Assembly (NCBI GenBank): GCA_900544965.1
Contig: UQXE01000064.1
Location: 1 to 5,651 of the forward strand
Length of the DNA stretch: 5,651 nucleotides
Source of the DNA: an uncultured Eubacteriales bacterium
GTDB taxonomy: Bacteria > Bacillota > Clostridia > Christensenellales > CAG-138
Direction of reading: 5' to 3'
A program made the translations under genes and the position numbers. How positions within the stretch are numbered: position 1 is the stretch's first letter; the number at the start of each line of letters is the position of its first letter. Positions 1 to 5,543 of this stretch are shown piece by piece. The notes beneath the pieces were generated by a model. The model had not been told where the DNA came from and ran no database searches. It worked only from the letters and a program-made list of their open reading frames with translations.

Positions 1-58
1 TTTTGCGGGTTCACCTCGCTAAGTGCCGTACGGCACTTAGCGAAAGGCCTATGGCCTT
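1..58 (+). repeat. Palindromic repeat module A (left flank)
   Basis: The module begins with a constant unit at 1-19 (TTTTGCGGGTTCACCTCGC). The last four bases of that unit are the first four of a perfect 28-bp palindrome at 16-43, centred between 29 and 30, beginning TCGCTAAG and ending CTTAGCGA. A small joint hairpin follows (AAAGGCC, TAT, GGCCTTT at 43-59). The next module starts after a 58-bp period. Bases 1-44 are an exact reverse complement of 5576-5619. The module may begin before the window. There is no coding potential; it resembles an intergenic REP/MITE-like element, but I do not recognise the family. Confidence 0.85.
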
Positions 59-62
59 TTTT
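43..62 (+). terminator. Possible rho-independent terminator for an upstream gene
   Basis: A 7-bp stem (AAAGGCC 43-49, GGCCTTT 53-59) with a TAT loop is followed by T through 62, six T in a row at 57-62. On the + strand this has intrinsic-terminator form and could end a transcript entering from the left. The stem is short, with only four G-C pairs, and it is also the joint of the repeat module, so termination may be incidental. Confidence 0.4.
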
Positions 63-118
63 GCGGGTTAAGCTCGCGATGCGCTGATCAAGCGCATCGC
101 GAATCGCCTCATGGCCTT
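59..118 (+). repeat. Palindromic repeat module B (left flank, second copy)
   Basis: This copy has the same plan as module A but a different stem. The constant unit is at 59-77 (TTTTGCGGGTTAAGCTCGC). A palindrome follows at 74-102 with 12-bp perfect arms (TCGCGATGCGCT 74-85, AGCGCATCGCGA 91-102) and loop GATCA. The joint at 102-119 reads AATCGCC-TCAT-GGCCTTA. Only the outer TCGC/GCGA of the palindrome matches module A; the inner stem is unrelated in sequence yet fully paired. The joint is imperfect: its left arm matches the right-flank copy and its right arm matches module A. Confidence 0.8.
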
Positions 119-140
119 AAAATGGCAGCGGGCATTTTAC

Positions 141-198
141 ATTAAAATTCTTTAAAAAGCAAAAAGGCGTTGACAAGTATGTAGAATCATGGTTTAAT
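141..198 (+). promoter_or_regulatory. Sigma-A promoter of the regulator-pot operon
   Basis: The -35 box TTGACA (170-175) is a perfect match. A 17-bp spacer separates it from the -10 box TTTAAT (193-198), which matches 5 of 6 consensus bases. The stretch at 141-165 is A/T-rich with A-tracts and could act as an UP element. Transcription would start near 205, giving a leader of about 117 nt before the regulator ATG. This is the only strong promoter seen upstream of the operon. Confidence 0.85.
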
Positions 199-204
199 TA
201 CGTC

Positions 205-321
205 GCGCGATGTTTAGCAATCATAAACATTTAGTATAGGCGCTCTGCGCCAGACAGGATTGCTATACACGGGGTTAAGTATAGCTTCGCCTGCGGGCGC
301 GGTCAGGAGGAATCGTTAAAC
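205..321 (+). promoter_or_regulatory. Structured 5' leader with alternative stems
   Basis: Several complementary segments compete in this leader. TAGCAATC (215-222) pairs with GATTGCTA (258-265), enclosing hairpin GGCGC-TCT-GCGCC (239-251). CTATAC (263-268) can instead pair with GTATAG (234-239), or, as GCTATAC (262-268), with GTATAGC (279-285). Because 262-268 is used in all three, the pairings exclude one another. A short CGCC/GGCG stem (288-291, 296-299) lies just before the Shine-Dalgarno AGGAGG (305-310). The same repeats could instead be DNA operator half-sites. It matches no riboswitch class I know. Confidence 0.4.
210..230 (+). promoter_or_regulatory. Candidate operator, inverted repeat just after the start point
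   Basis: A perfect 7-bp inverted repeat, ATGTTTA (210-216) and TAAACAT (224-230), has a 7-bp spacer and two-fold symmetry. It begins about five bases downstream of the predicted transcription start. The position and symmetry suit a dimeric XRE repressor acting as a roadblock, most simply the regulator encoded immediately downstream. The assignment to that protein is inference. Confidence 0.45.
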
Positions 322-861
322 ATGAGCATTGGCGGCAAGATCAAGCGCCTGAGGTTAAAGCTCAACCTTACCCAGGAGGAGCTGGCGAACCGGACGGAGC
401 TGTCCAAGGGATTTATATCCCAGCTTGAGCGCGACCTTACCTCGCCGTCAATAGCTACGCTTATGGACATACTGGAGGCGCTGGGAACGAATCTTTCAGA
501 GTTTTTTTATGAAAAACCCGAGGAGAAGCTGGCGTTTACCCCTGACGATATGTTTGTTAAAAATGACGACGAATGCGGATACAGCATCTGCTGGCTGGTG
601 CCTAACGCTCAGAAGAACGCGCTTGAGCCGATTCTTGTCACGCTCAGGCCAGGCGGAGAGAGCTATACGGACGACCCGCATGAGGGCGAGGAATTTGGAT
701 ATGTGCTCCAGGGCAGCGTAACGCTGTGCCTGGGCGACAGAAAATTAAAGGTAAGGCGGGGATCCAGCTTCTGCTTTAAGCCTACGGCTCCCCACCAGAT
801 AAAAAACACCGGAAACACTGCCGCAAAGGTGCTGTGGGTGGCTACGCCGCCCAGCTTCTAG
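322..861 (+). CDS. XRE-family regulator with C-terminal cupin domain (PuuR-like)
   Basis: A 179-aa transcription regulator. Residues 5-62 form an XRE-type helix-turn-helix; the recognition region is about T17 to R37 (TQEELANRTELSKGFISQLER region). Residues about 103-176 form a small cupin barrel, with H120, E124 and H158 in positions usual for cupin metal ligands, G131 and N162 in the two cupin motifs, and a C-terminal ATPPSF resembling the end of E. coli PuuR (185 aa). The family commonly senses small metabolites; PuuR represses putrescine-use genes. As first gene of the operon, 16 nt before potA, it most likely autoregulates the locus and reports polyamine status. The start is supported by AGGAGG at 305-310, an 11-nt spacer and the domain beginning right after it. 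The ligand, and repressor versus activator mode, cannot be read from sequence. Confidence 0.9.
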   Translation: MSIGGKIKRLRLKLNLTQEELANRTELSKGFISQLERDLTSPSIATLMDILEALGTNLSEFFYEKPEEKLAFTPDDMFVKNDDECGYSICWLVPNAQKNALEPILVTLRPGGESYTDDPHEGEEFGYVLQGSVTLCLGDRKLKVRRGSSFCFKPTAPHQIKNTGNTAAKVLWVATPPSF

Positions 862-877
862 GGATGGGGGGATTTCA

Positions 878-1954
878 ATGGAAAACACGCGCCTGATCGA
901 GCTTAAAAACATAACAAAGCTGTACGACGGCGAGCCGGCGCTCAACGACGTATCCCTGTATATCCGCGACGGCGAGTTTTTAACGCTGCTGGGGCCTTCC
1001 GGATGCGGCAAGACCACGATGCTTAGAATAATCGCCGGCTTCACCATGCCTACGGAGGGGAAGCTCCTGATGTACGGAAAGGACATGGTGGGCATCCCTC
1101 CCCATAGGCGTAAGGTAAACACCGTGTTTCAAAAATACGCGCTGTTTCCGCATTTAAACGTGTTTGATAATATAGCGTTCGGGCTAAAGATAAAAAAGCT
1201 TGCCAAAAAGGATATAGAGCTAAAGGTAAACGCAATGCTTGATCTTGTTAACCTTTCAGGCTATGGAAAAAGGTATATAGAGCAGCTTTCGGGCGGCCAG
1301 CAGCAGCGCGTGGCCATTGCGCGCGCCCTGGTAAACGAGCCGGAGGTGCTGCTGCTGGACGAACCCCTCGGCGCGCTGGATCTAAAGCTCAGAAAAGAGA
1401 TGCAGGTCGAGCTTAAGCGCATGCAGCAGCAGCTGAAGATAACATTTGTATACGTCACCCATGACCAGGAGGAGGCGCTTACCATGAGCGACACCATAGC
1501 AGTCATGAACCGCGGCGTTATACAGCAGATCGGCCGTCCGGCTGATATATACAACGAGCCCAAAAACCGCTTTGTTGCGGATTTCATAGGTGAAAGCAAT
1601 ATTTTGAGCGCCGTCATGGAGGACGACTACAGGGTCAGCTTTGAAGGGCACGAGTTTGCCTGCGTTGACGCGGGCTTTGGCAGGAAAGCGGATGTGGACG
1701 TGGTGGTCAGGCCTGAGGATATCGATATAGTGGATAAGGACAGTTCCAAGCTTACCGGCATAATCAAAAGCGTCCTGTTCATGGGCGTGCATTATGAATT
1801 CAGGGTACAGTGCGGGGACCTTGAGTGGCTGATACATTCCACGGATTTTGTGCCTCAGGGTACCGAGGTTGGGATAGAGGTGCCTCCGGACGCCATCCAC
1901 GTTATGCATCCGGGGCCTGAGAAAGAGGAGTCAGGCGATTCCACTGGGGAATGA
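878..1954 (+). CDS. potA: Spermidine/putrescine ABC transporter ATP-binding protein PotA
   Basis: A 358-aa cytoplasmic ATPase that powers polyamine import through PotB/PotC. All nucleotide-binding motifs are intact: Walker A GPSGCGKT (39-46), Q-loop Q85, signature LSGGQQQR (137-144), Walker B VLLLDEP (157-163), D-loop GALD (165-168) and switch histidine H195. After about residue 235 comes the regulatory C-terminal TOBE-type domain (about 275-345), with the VVRPEDIDI segment typical of PotA and related CUT1/polyamine ATPases. The length fits the family (about 350-380). It starts 16 nt after the regulator stop. The ribosome site is G-rich (GGGGGGA, 866-872) rather than canonical, with only 5 nt to the ATG, so initiation may be weaker or coupled to the upstream gene. 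Assignment to polyamines rather than another substrate rests on PotB, PotC and PotD together. Confidence 0.95.
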   Translation: MENTRLIELKNITKLYDGEPALNDVSLYIRDGEFLTLLGPSGCGKTTMLRIIAGFTMPTEGKLLMYGKDMVGIPPHRRKVNTVFQKYALFPHLNVFDNIAFGLKIKKLAKKDIELKVNAMLDLVNLSGYGKRYIEQLSGGQQQRVAIARALVNEPEVLLLDEPLGALDLKLRKEMQVELKRMQQQLKITFVYVTHDQEEALTMSDTIAVMNRGVIQQIGRPADIYNEPKNRFVADFIGESNILSAVMEDDYRVSFEGHEFACVDAGFGRKADVDVVVRPEDIDIVDKDSSKLTGIIKSVLFMGVHYEFRVQCGDLEWLIHSTDFVPQGTEVGIEVPPDAIHVMHPGPEKEESGDSTGE

Positions 1955-1983
1955 CGCGGTTTTAAAATATTCGCAATTACGTA

Positions 1984-1997
1984 CCGGCGGCCGCCGG
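1984..1997. repeat. GC-rich palindrome between potA and potB
   Basis: CCGGCGG followed by CCGCCGG is a perfect 14-bp palindrome in the 66-nt potA-potB gap. It ends before the potB Shine-Dalgarno (GGAGGG, 2006-2011). No T-tract follows, so it is not a standard terminator. It might slow ribosomes or protect mRNA ends, or be chance in a GC-rich stretch. Confidence 0.4.
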
Positions 1998-2020
1998 ACA
2001 GAGGGGGAGGGCAGGATATT

Positions 2021-2848
2021 ATGAAGCTGAAACGCTCGGTGTTCTCATATCCATACATCGTTTGGATGATAATCTTTATAGCGGCGCCGATGATGCTTAT
2101 AGGATATTACGCCCTAACCGACAAGACGGGGGCGTTTACCCTGGCAAACCTTATAAGCGGCCTGAGAAGCCAGAATATGGCCGTATTATGGCGCTCGGTG
2201 GTGATGGCGCTTGAAACCACGCTGGTCTGCCTGGTGCTGGGCTATCCGGTGGCTTACATACTCTCCAATATGAAACGGTCAAGGGCCGCTATAGTATCGA
2301 TGTTTTTTATCCTGCCCATGTGGATGAACTTTCTGCTGAGGACCTATGCGTGGCAGGTGCTTTTGGACACGAACGGTGCCATCAACGCCCTGCTTGCCTC
2401 GATTGGGCTTGCGCCCCAGCAGCTGCTGTTTACGGAAACGGCGATACTTTTGGGCAATATATATAACTTTTTGCCGTTCATGATACTGCCGATATATACC
2501 GTGCTTATAAAGTTGGACAAATCCCACCTTGAAGCGGCCAGCGACCTTGGCGCCAACGGGATTACAACGTTTGCGCGCGTTATACTGCCCCTGTCCATGC
2601 CAGGGGTAATTTCGGGAATAACGATGGTGTTCATCCCCGCTATAACCACATTCGCAATATCAAGGCTGCTTGGGGGCGGAATGTATATGCTCTACGGCGA
2701 TCTTATAGAAAACCAGTTCCTGCTGGTCAACGAATGGGGAATAGGCTCGGCGCTGTCGTTTATCCTGCTGATACTCGTAATAATATCCATGCTGATCATG
2801 CGCAACGCGGAGCGCAGGACAGGCGAGGAGGGAGGCAAGCTCTGGTGA
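2021..2848 (+). CDS. potB: Spermidine/putrescine ABC transporter permease PotB
   Basis: A 275-aa inner-membrane permease, one half of the polyamine channel. Hydrophobic segments lie at about 10-31, 60-82, 89-110, 140-164, 192-214 and 243-261, consistent with the six-helix PotB fold. The coupling loop that docks on PotA is the EAA motif beginning EAASDLGANG (171-180) and running to about G199. The aromatic N-terminus (YPYIVWMIIFIAAP) and the FFILPMWMNFLLRTYAW segment are characteristic of PotB. The start is supported by GGAGGG at 2006-2011 with a 9-nt spacer. Its stop overlaps the potC GTG (shared GTGA, 2845-2848), so PotB and PotC are probably made by coupled translation at matched levels. 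The C-terminal tail is short and charged. Confidence 0.95.
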   Translation: MKLKRSVFSYPYIVWMIIFIAAPMMLIGYYALTDKTGAFTLANLISGLRSQNMAVLWRSVVMALETTLVCLVLGYPVAYILSNMKRSRAAIVSMFFILPMWMNFLLRTYAWQVLLDTNGAINALLASIGLAPQQLLFTETAILLGNIYNFLPFMILPIYTVLIKLDKSHLEAASDLGANGITTFARVILPLSMPGVISGITMVFIPAITTFAISRLLGGGMYMLYGDLIENQFLLVNEWGIGSALSFILLILVIISMLIMRNAERRTGEEGGKLW

Positions 2849-3660
2849 AGAAACTGAGAACGTTTTTCAAGGGGACGTACCTAGGAATTATGCTCATCTT
2901 CCTCTATGCGCCGATTGCCGTGCTGATGGTCTATTCGTTTAACGACTCAAAGACCATGGGCAACTGGTCGGGCTTTTCCCTCAAGTGGTACGAGCAGCTT
3001 ATAAACGACTCCACCATCATGGACGCGCTGGGGGTAACGCTGAGCGTAGCGGTGATCTCGGCTGTGGCCGCCACCATAATAGGCACGTTTGCAGCCATAG
3101 GCATGCACTCCATGAAAAAAGGCCGCCGCCTGCTGATTGAAAACGTGTCCCAGCTTCCCATGATAAATCCCGATCTCGTTACGGGCATAAGTCTCATGAT
3201 GCTGTTCTCGTTTATCGGGATAAGCCAGCATAACAGCTATCTCAGGCTGTGCATAGCGCATATTACGTTCAATATCCCGTATGTGATATTCTCGGTCATG
3301 CCAAAGCTCAGGCAGAGTTCCGACATGCTCTACGAGGCCGCGCTGGATCTTGGCTGTACGCCGTTTTCAGCGCTTCGCAAGGTGGTAATTCCGGACATAA
3401 TGCCGGGGATTGTATCAGGGTTCATACTTGCCTTTACGCTGAGCCTTGACGACTTCGTAATAAGCTACTTTGCCCAGCAGGGCCAGCAGAACCTGTCCAT
3501 ATACATCTATTCCATGGCCAGAAAGGGCATCAGTCCCAAGATAAACGCGCTGTCCACGCTGATGTTTATGGCGGTGCTCACGCTTTTACTGATCGTCAAC
3601 TTCAAATCCGTCAGGGAGGAGCGAAAGGCCGCCAAGGAGGCCGCCAAGCTTAAGGGCTGA
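2845..3660 (+). CDS. potC: Spermidine/putrescine ABC transporter permease PotC
   Basis: A 271-aa permease that pairs with PotB. I place the start at GTG 2845, not an in-frame ATG at 2734: the extra 37 residues would be hydrophilic, would lie wholly inside potB and match nothing in the family. GTG 2845 has GGAGG at 2831-2835 with a 9-nt spacer and overlaps the potB stop by 4 nt. From this start the first membrane segment is residues 12-31 (GIMLIFLYAPIAVLMVYSF region), followed by segments near 63-86, 108-127, 138-152, 188-209 and 237-253. The EAA loop begins EAALDLGCTP (164-173), and LDDFVISYF (201-209) is a PotC hallmark. The tail after 255 is a highly charged Lys/Glu/Ala helix. Confidence 0.95.
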   Translation: MKKLRTFFKGTYLGIMLIFLYAPIAVLMVYSFNDSKTMGNWSGFSLKWYEQLINDSTIMDALGVTLSVAVISAVAATIIGTFAAIGMHSMKKGRRLLIENVSQLPMINPDLVTGISLMMLFSFIGISQHNSYLRLCIAHITFNIPYVIFSVMPKLRQSSDMLYEAALDLGCTPFSALRKVVIPDIMPGIVSGFILAFTLSLDDFVISYFAQQGQQNLSIYIYSMARKGISPKINALSTLMFMAVLTLLLIVNFKSVREERKAAKEAAKLKG

Positions 3661-3664
3661 GAAC

Positions 3665-3678
3665 ACCCCCTTAGGGGT
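3665..3678 (+). other. Short hairpin in the potC-potD gap
   Basis: ACCCC (3665-3669) and GGGGT (3674-3678) form a 5-bp stem with a CTTA loop, just after the potC stop. An A/T-rich run follows (TTAATATATATC) but no T-tract. It could stabilise an upstream mRNA end or partly attenuate, allowing PotD to be produced at a different level from the membrane proteins. The evidence is limited to pairing and position. Confidence 0.3.
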
Positions 3679-3719
3679 TAATATATATCTAGTATACATA
3701 AACGGAGGATTTTAGAGGG

Positions 3720-4784
3720 ATGAAAAAGGGTTTTTCACTATTAATGGCAATGACGATGGTATTTGTTCTTGCCATAACCGTCGTTGTGCCCGGGTGCAGC
3801 TCAAACGATGTGGTCACGCTTAATGTCCTTAACTGGGGCGACTATATCGATGAGGAGCTCATAGAGCGCTTTGAGGAGGAGACGGGCATAGACATCAACT
3901 ATACGTTCATGGCGAACAACGAGGAGATGATCGTGCAGCTCGAATCGCCCGACTGCATATACGACCTGTGCTTTCCATCGGACTACATCATTGAGAAGCT
4001 CATAGCGAACAACATGCTCCACGAGCTCAACATGGATAACATACCAAACATAAAGAACATTGACGAGCGGTTCATGGACCTGTCCTTTGATCCGGACAAT
4101 AAATACTCGGTTCCGTATATGTGGGGCACGGTGGGCATTCTTTACAACACGAAAATGGTGGACGATCCGGTGGACAGCTGGGACATACTCTGGGATGAAA
4201 AGTATTCCCAACAGATCCTGATGTATGACAGCATGCGCGATTCGATAGGCGTAGCCCTGTTAAAGCTGGGATACGACATAAACACGCGCGACGAGGCGCA
4301 TATCGAGGCCGCTAAAAACGCCCTGATGGAGCAGAAGTCGCTGGTTAGGGCCTACCTTGGCGACATCATAAAGGAAACCATGATCAATAACGGCGGCGCG
4401 CTCGCCGTGGTATACTCGGGCGACGCGATGGCGTGCATGCTTGAAAACGAGGATCTTGCCTACGCAGTGCCCAAGGAGGGAAGCAACCTCTGGTTTGACA
4501 ACATTATAATCCCCAAAACGTCGAAGCATGCCAAAGAGGCCGAGGAGTTCATCAACTTCCTGTGCCAGGCGGACGTAGCAAAGCAGAATACGGAATACAT
4601 AGGCTACAGCACTCCGGTTAAGGCCGCGCTGGAGCTCATGGACGCCGAGTGGACCGAGGATGAAACATACAATCCGCCTCAGGACGTAATCGACCGCTGC
4701 GACGTATTCCACGATCTTGGCGATTTTGTAACGGTTTATAACGACGCCTGGATTCAGGTAAACTCCTATAACCCCAAAAAATAG
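3720..4784 (+). CDS. potD: Spermidine/putrescine-binding lipoprotein PotD
   Basis: A 354-aa extracellular solute-binding protein that delivers polyamine to PotBC. The N-terminus is a lipoprotein signal: MKK, a hydrophobic stretch (5-23), then VPGC with the lipidated cysteine C26. Proline before the glycine is an atypical lipobox. The mature start NWGDYID (38-44) is the classic PotD/PotF opening. By comparison with E. coli PotD ligand residues, W39, Y42, S87, Y89, W258, D260 and Y296 appear conserved. E. coli W229 corresponds to Y232 (VYSGDA), T35 to G40, and the acidic D168/E171 pair to S171/D174, so ligand preference (putrescine or spermidine) is not settled. GGAGG lies at 3704-3708, 11 nt from the ATG; a G-rich AGAGGG also touches the start. 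It is the last gene before the operon terminator. Confidence 0.95.
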   Translation: MKKGFSLLMAMTMVFVLAITVVVPGCSSNDVVTLNVLNWGDYIDEELIERFEEETGIDINYTFMANNEEMIVQLESPDCIYDLCFPSDYIIEKLIANNMLHELNMDNIPNIKNIDERFMDLSFDPDNKYSVPYMWGTVGILYNTKMVDDPVDSWDILWDEKYSQQILMYDSMRDSIGVALLKLGYDINTRDEAHIEAAKNALMEQKSLVRAYLGDIIKETMINNGGALAVVYSGDAMACMLENEDLAYAVPKEGSNLWFDNIIIPKTSKHAKEAEEFINFLCQADVAKQNTEYIGYSTPVKAALELMDAEWTEDETYNPPQDVIDRCDVFHDLGDFVTVYNDAWIQVNSYNPKK

Positions 4785-4800
4785 GAAGGGGTAAAAAAAC

Positions 4801-4841
4801 AAAGGGCGTGCTGTTAAAATGAAACAACAGCCGCCCTTTTT
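4801..4841 (+). terminator. Rho-independent terminator of the pot operon
   Basis: AAAGGGCG (4801-4808) pairs with CGCCCTTT (4832-4839), and CTGTT (4811-4815) pairs with AACAG (4826-4830), separated by a small asymmetric internal loop. The apical loop is 10 nt. Five T (4837-4841) follow the stem and an A-tract precedes it (4793-4799). It lies 16 nt after the potD stop. This is a convincing intrinsic terminator. Confidence 0.88.
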
Positions 4842-4849
4842 GATATAAT
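4841..4849 (+). promoter_or_regulatory. Extended -10 promoter for the hydrolase gene
   Basis: TGATATAAT contains a perfect -10 TATAAT (4844-4849) with the extended TGN motif (4841-4843). No good -35 is present; the position 17-18 bp upstream lies inside the terminator loop (TGAAACA region). Extended -10 promoters can work without a -35. Transcription would begin near 4856, giving a leader of about 80 nt and excluding any start codon upstream of that point. Confidence 0.7.
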
Positions 4850-4882
4850 GGCAATGGGACTCTGTTTAGAAGGGCCAAACCA

Positions 4883-4898
4883 AAGAGCGTTGGCTCTT
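4883..4898 (+). other. Leader hairpin before the hydrolase translation region
   Basis: AAGAGC (4883-4888) and GCTCTT (4893-4898) form a 6-bp stem with a GTTG loop in the predicted leader. It ends 6 nt before the AGGAGG at 4905-4910. It could influence access to that ribosome site; the stem is short and could be chance. Confidence 0.35.
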
Positions 4899-4917
4899 GA
4901 CAGCAGGAGGCGTATAT

Positions 4918-4965
4918 ATGCATGGGAGGGAAGAACAGTGGGGGATACGGCTCTATTGGTTGTAG
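4918..4965 (+). CDS. Possible 15-codon upstream ORF (leader peptide)
   Basis: ATG 4918 has a textbook ribosome site, AGGAGG at 4905-4910 with a 7-nt spacer, stronger than the site of the hydrolase itself. It encodes MHGREEQWGIRLYWL and stops at TAG 4963-4965, overlapping the first nine codons of the hydrolase in another frame. It is either a regulatory leader ORF, a decoy initiation site, or the relic of a former start. No family is recognisable in a peptide this short. Confidence 0.35.
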   Translation: MHGREEQWGIRLYWL

Positions 4966-5480
4966 ACGTTCAGAGCGCGCTGATAGAATCGGGACCGTTT
5001 CGCGCAATGGAGACGATTGGAAACATCCGTGACCTTATTGAGAGCGCGAGAGGCAGCGGAACTGAAATCATATATATAAGGCATGATTCGGGTAAGACGG
5101 GCTTCACGGCGGGTTTTAAGGGCTATGAGATCCATGAGGCGCTTGCGCCCAAGGCCGGAGAGCACATATTTGATAAACGCTTCAACAGCGCGTTTCTGGG
5201 CACGGACCTGCACGGACATCTGCAGGATAAGGGTATAAAAAACATTATCCTTACCGGCCTGCGGACCGAATACTGTGTTGACGCCACATGCAAGGCCGCG
5301 TTTGAGAGGGGCTACCTGGTATACGTGCCAAAAGGTGCGCACACGACCTTTGACAACGGCCCGTTTTCGGCGGCCCAGCTGATAGCGTTTTATGAAGATC
5401 GGATTTGGAACAACCGGTTTGCAAAGGTTCTTTCTCGCGACGGGTTGAAAACGATATTATATCCGCAAGACTTCGTATAG
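4938..5480 (+). CDS. Isochorismatase-family cysteine hydrolase
   Basis: A 180-aa cytosolic alpha/beta hydrolase of the isochorismatase-like superfamily, which includes nicotinamidase, N-carbamoylsarcosine amidase and ureidoacrylate hydrolase. The catalytic triad is visible: D10 in ALLVVDVQ, K80 in FDKRFNSAF and C113 in GLRTEYCVDATCKAAFERGY. GTG 4938 is chosen because the family fold begins immediately (GDTALLVVDVQ), GGAGGG lies at 4925-4930 with a 7-nt spacer, and the in-frame ATG at 4848 falls inside the predicted -10 box. Its own promoter follows the pot terminator, so it is probably transcribed separately. The substrate is unknown; proximity to polyamine uptake hints at a C-N bond in a polyamine or amine derivative, but this is inference from position only. 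Confidence 0.9.
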   Translation: MGDTALLVVDVQSALIESGPFRAMETIGNIRDLIESARGSGTEIIYIRHDSGKTGFTAGFKGYEIHEALAPKAGEHIFDKRFNSAFLGTDLHGHLQDKGIKNIILTGLRTEYCVDATCKAAFERGYLVYVPKGAHTTFDNGPFSAAQLIAFYEDRIWNNRFAKVLSRDGLKTILYPQDFV

Positions 5481-5500
5481 ACCCTAACGCAAGGTTTCGG

Positions 5501-5513
5501 GCGCTCCAAGCGC
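5501..5513 (+). terminator. Weak hairpin after the hydrolase gene
   Basis: GCGCT (5501-5505) and AGCGC (5509-5513) form a 5-bp stem with a CCA loop, followed by TATTT, 20 nt after the stop codon. The T-tract is poor. It might be a weak terminator; the larger palindromes at 5561-5604 could also serve. Confidence 0.3.
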
Positions 5514-5543
5514 TATTTGGCCAGGCGCGGTTTCCCTTTAATT

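Noticed and set aside
1..118. CRISPR-like array
   Set aside because: There are only two units per side, with self-complementary sequence rather than unique spacers between them, and no cas genes.
1382..1909. 175-codon minus-strand open frame under potA, with others at 1261-1617 and 745-1122
   Set aside because: These are antisense shadows of intact PotA and regulator coding sequence, with low-complexity or unlikely composition.
2734..2844. Longer potC beginning at ATG 2734
   Set aside because: The 37 extra residues lie inside potB, are hydrophilic and unlike PotC; GTG 2845 has a good ribosome site and the usual 4-nt overlap.
3692..3697. GTATAC as a further copy of the leader GTATAG motif
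   Set aside because: GTATAC or similar hexamers also occur inside several coding regions here (for example near 1449 and 4411), so this copy is not informative.
3670..3698. Separate promoter for potD (TATACA at 3693-3698)
   Set aside because: The -10 matches only 4 of 6 bases and there is no -35 at the right distance (CTTAGG).
4260..4802. 180-codon open frame on the minus strand under potD, and a similar 136-codon one at 3801-4211
   Set aside because: They lie antisense to a clearly conserved potD, have no ribosome site and no family resemblance, and are explained by the codon bias of the + strand gene.
4848..4937. Longer hydrolase beginning at ATG 4848
   Set aside because: The ATG lies within the predicted -10 box, upstream of any transcript start from that promoter; the extra 30 residues do not fit the family.
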